DNA from: Bacteroidales bacterium | GTDB lineage: Bacteria > Bacteroidota > Bacteroidia > Bacteroidales > S143-33 | DNA length: 9,002 bases | Assembly: GCA_027083655.1 (NCBI GenBank) | Contig: JALWNS010000532.1 | Location: 1 to 9,002, forward strand | Direction of reading: 5' to 3' | In this document: piece after piece, positions 7,147 to 9,002 of the stretch | How the letters are laid out: every line of letters begins with the position of its first letter | Position numbering within the stretch: the first letter of the stretch is position 1 | Notes under the pieces: generated by a model | The model's input: the letters and a program-made list of their open reading frames with translations, nothing else | Told to the model about the DNA's origin: nothing | The model's database searches: none | Position numbers and translations under genes: made by a program

Positions 7147-7150
7147 CGGT
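7136..7150 (+). repeat. IS left terminal inverted repeat (15 bp)
   Basis: CCCGACTTTGACGGT matches the complement of the right end without a mismatch; the next base inward differs (T against A). It carries the TGA (7144-7146) that terminates the interrupted aminotransferase-like gene. Confidence 0.95.
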
Positions 7151-7196
7151 TTTGAGTAGAGAATATGCTGGTTATCAAATAGTTACAATTTTAGCA

Positions 7197-7206
7197 GGGC
7201 ACTACA
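7197..7206 (+). repeat. subterminal direct repeat GGGCACTACA, copy 1
   Basis: This 10-bp sequence lies in the non-coding stretch between the left IS end and the transposase stop. The same ten bases recur at 8917-8926 in the same orientation near the other IS end. The 7151-7217 stretch otherwise holds nothing I can recognise. Confidence 0.6.
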
Positions 7207-7217
7207 TTTTTCCTTTT

Positions 7218-8858
7218 CTAAGTAATTAAAAGATAAGGGGTTACATTGTATTTTTTGTCAAAAATGCGATAAATTTTTCTTAATGTTTCGGTGGGCTTTG
7301 ATGGGATAACGTAACGTTTGAAAGTTTTGTGGTCTCTTACTATACTTACCTGCGCATGAATCAGTTCATTGCGTACCTTCTCTGCAGATAATTTTATCCC
7401 TGCATTTTTTAACTTGTATTGCATAAAGCGCAACAAAGCAAATGACATATAAACCAAAGCTATATGGGCTTTAATGCGGCGGGGCTTCCAATGATAGATA
7501 GGCCGTACGAGCAGGTCGTGCTTGTGCAGACGAAAACTCTCTTCTACTTGCCACAAACCGTGGTATTGCTCCAATATCTCTTGTGCAGACAGGTCGCCGA
7601 TATTGGTAAAAACTCCATGTAAGCCATCCCACTGGGCGTCTTCTTCCAATTTGTCCTTGTCAATCTCTATCTGATGGTCGCCTTTGAGTTTTATGTATTT
7701 TTTGTAACCAAAATTGCTTAACAAATCTTTTATATTCTTACTCTTTTTCAATTTCTTAGTTAATCTTTCTATGGCTTTGGTGCGGTCTGAGCGGTCCTTG
7801 TCCGCACGTTTGGATGAATGAGATACTACCAAACGTAACCCTTTGTATTTCAATTCTAACAATCTTAACACATCGCCATCATTTTGATAAACTAACTCTG
7901 GGCGGCTTTCTAAGATTTTATCCCTATAGCCTTTGGGCAAACTCTTTAACCTTGCACCTACTATAAATTCTATCCCTTGATTTTGTAAATATTCTATGTT
8001 TTCTTTGTTGAGCAAGCCACTATCTGCTACCAGGATTATTCTTTTGATTGACAAACGCTTAGATAAACTCTCTAACATCTGTTTTAGTGTATGACCTTCA
8101 TAAAAATTACCTGCAAATAATTCGTATCCTAAGGGCAAGCCTCCTTCTGTTACTGCTAAAGCCAACAATACCTGAGACTGATTGAATTTATTATCTTTGC
8201 TATAGCCAAACGATTTTAACTCGTCTTCTGTAAAACTCTCAAAGTATAGCGTCGTGCAATCATAAAAAACTAAGTTGATTTGCTCTGAAAATAAGTCCTT
8301 TGTATATTTTAATGTCTTCTGCTGTATCTGGCTAATTACTTTTTCATCAATACTATCCAAAGCACGGTAAATTTGTTCTAACTTAATTTCTACGCCGAAA
8401 TCCCTTGATAAAAACTCTTGAGTACTGCGCTTACTACGTGGACTGGCCAGACGGGCTAAAACTAAATGCTTTATTATTTCCTTGGTCACCTTCTTGCCTT
8501 TGAAGATCTGGTCAAAACCTACCTGGTCATATAACTGTCCATAAATATCGTGGATACCTTTTATTATACGCTTCTCTTCCCGCAAGTCCTTGACATTAAC
8601 TGGCAAAGGCCCCTCGTTCTTTACCTGCATTTCGTCTAAATCTGAAGGAGAGAATAGCTTTGGTTCCCTCTGGTTTTCAATTTGTTGCTTTATGACTTGG
8701 GCTAACTCCTTAAATTGCTCCAACTCCTGCTCGTTGTGCGCAATACCTATGTGTCTGACTATCTTCTGTTTAACCTTACCTCCCTTGCGATAGTTCTGTA
8801 CAATTTGCACACGATAGTGACCTTTCTTTCCTTGTATTTCTTTCGTCCGTATAAACAT
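7218..8858 (-). CDS. IS1634-family DDE transposase
   Basis: This 546-aa enzyme would cut and join the ends of the surrounding insertion sequence. The N-terminus (MFIRTKEIQGKKGHYRVQIV...KVKQKIVRHIG) is typical of IS1634-type transposases and supports the chosen start. The catalytic triad can be placed: D200 in LVFYDCTTLYFES, D279 in ILVADSGLL, and E439 in YHGLWQVEESFRLHK. The last fits the IS4-superfamily Y-x2-R-x3-E-x6-K signature as Y432, E439 and K446, with Leu435 where Arg is usual. It is followed by the family's RPIYHW...RIKAHIALVYMSFALLRFMQYKL helix. The coding frame is uninterrupted and the length is normal for the family. A promoter candidate overlaps the sequence immediately before the start codon. 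Confidence 0.96.
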   Translation of the reverse strand: MFIRTKEIQGKKGHYRVQIVQNYRKGGKVKQKIVRHIGIAHNEQELEQFKELAQVIKQQIENQREPKLFSPSDLDEMQVKNEGPLPVNVKDLREEKRIIKGIHDIYGQLYDQVGFDQIFKGKKVTKEIIKHLVLARLASPRSKRSTQEFLSRDFGVEIKLEQIYRALDSIDEKVISQIQQKTLKYTKDLFSEQINLVFYDCTTLYFESFTEDELKSFGYSKDNKFNQSQVLLALAVTEGGLPLGYELFAGNFYEGHTLKQMLESLSKRLSIKRIILVADSGLLNKENIEYLQNQGIEFIVGARLKSLPKGYRDKILESRPELVYQNDGDVLRLLELKYKGLRLVVSHSSKRADKDRSDRTKAIERLTKKLKKSKNIKDLLSNFGYKKYIKLKGDHQIEIDKDKLEEDAQWDGLHGVFTNIGDLSAQEILEQYHGLWQVEESFRLHKHDLLVRPIYHWKPRRIKAHIALVYMSFALLRFMQYKLKNAGIKLSAEKVRNELIHAQVSIVRDHKTFKRYVIPSKPTETLRKIYRIFDKKYNVTPYLLIT

Positions 8859-8862
8859 ACGG

Positions 8863-8893
8863 CAAAACTAATGAACACAAATATCCTGGCCAA
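8863..8893 (-). promoter_or_regulatory. candidate Bacteroidota promoter for the transposase
   Basis: On the - strand, TTG (8891-8893) and TAGTTTTG (8863-8870, fitting TAnnTTTG) are separated by 20 bp, a normal -33/-7 spacing for Bacteroidota. The -7 box ends only 4 bp before the ATG, so transcripts would start at or near the start codon and be almost leaderless. Confidence 0.42.
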
Positions 8894-8916
8894 GGGAAAA
8901 GCAGACTTTTTAATTT

Positions 8917-8926
8917 GGGCACTACA
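8917..8926 (+). repeat. subterminal direct repeat GGGCACTACA, copy 2
   Basis: This is an identical copy of the 10-mer at 7197-7206, in the non-coding stretch between the transposase start and the right IS end. It is a direct rather than inverted repeat, so its role, if any, is unclear. Confidence 0.6.
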
Positions 8927-8987
8927 CTTCAACCTCCTCTCTGAAATCCCCTATTCAAGCCAAACTTTATCCTAAAAATCCAATTTT

Positions 8988-9002
8988 ACCGTCAAAGTCG
9001 GG
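8988..9002 (-). repeat. IS right terminal inverted repeat (15 bp)
   Basis: ACCGTCAAAGTCGGG is the exact complement of the left terminal repeat at 7136-7150 and lies upstream of the transposase gene. Confidence 0.95.

Larger units (their letters stand above)
7136..9002. mobile_element. complete IS1634-family insertion sequence (IS4 superfamily)
   Basis: The element is bounded by perfect 15-bp terminal inverted repeats, CCCGACTTTGACGGT at 7136-7150 and its complement at 8988-9002, giving a length of 1,867 bp, normal for the IS1634 family. It holds one long transposase gene on the - strand with 67 bp of non-coding sequence between the left repeat and the transposase stop, and 129 bp between the transposase start and the right repeat. 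No internal stop or frameshift is visible, so it may be active. The right end is also the last base of the window, so the target-site duplication cannot be checked; the left flank reads ...CGCTCTCA. Confidence 0.93.

Noticed and set aside
8715..8975. + strand open frame across the right part of the IS, as a passenger or antisense gene
   Set aside because: Most of it mirrors the transposase N-terminus, and it has no recognisable domain.
1..9002. CRISPR array, tRNA or rRNA genes, phage or defence genes
   Set aside because: I saw no regularly spaced repeats, no tRNA-like cloverleaf and no defence-gene motifs in the coding regions.

Overview
The window looks like a chromosomal segment from a member of the Bacteroidota. 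The evidence is a TonB-dependent-receptor-type outer-membrane barrel with an N-terminal carboxypeptidase-regulatory-like domain and a signal peptide ending in ...NA|Q, sequences fitting the Bacteroidota -7 promoter consensus TAnnTTTG, no clear Shine-Dalgarno sequences, a split transketolase, and a small SpoIIAA-like protein of a type I associate with Cytophagales-like genomes. The genus cannot be fixed from this sequence.

Region 1 (1-4898, + strand) is a tightly packed five-gene cluster. It holds the C-terminal part of an ABC transporter ATPase (cut by the window edge), a six-helix ABC-2-like permease, a YtrA-type GntR repressor, a membrane-anchored protein with a DUF2807-like beta-rich exterior, and a full-length TonB-dependent-receptor-like barrel. 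Gaps are 6, 17, -4 and 4 bp, so it is very probably one operon spanning the inner membrane, periplasm and outer membrane, with its own regulator. A strong hairpin at 4905-4928 closes it.

Region 2 (4956-6274, - strand) is a two-gene operon: the N-terminal (TPP-binding) subunit of a split transketolase, followed 20 bp later by a 150-aa SpoIIAA/STAS-like protein. The transketolase C-terminal subunit, often adjacent in split systems, is absent here.

Region 3 (6337-7146, + strand) is a divergently transcribed gene whose product resembles a fold-type-I (class I/II, HisC/CobD-like) aminotransferase but seems to lack the catalytic lysine. Its 3' end is cut off by an insertion sequence, and the last codons and the stop codon come from the IS terminal inverted repeat.

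Region 4 (7136-9002) is a complete IS1634-family (IS4 superfamily) insertion sequence of about 1,867 bp. It has perfect 15-bp terminal inverted repeats and one intact 546-aa DDE transposase on the - strand. Its right end coincides with the last base of the window, so the target duplication and the rest of the interrupted gene lie outside. I saw no rRNA, tRNA or CRISPR array.
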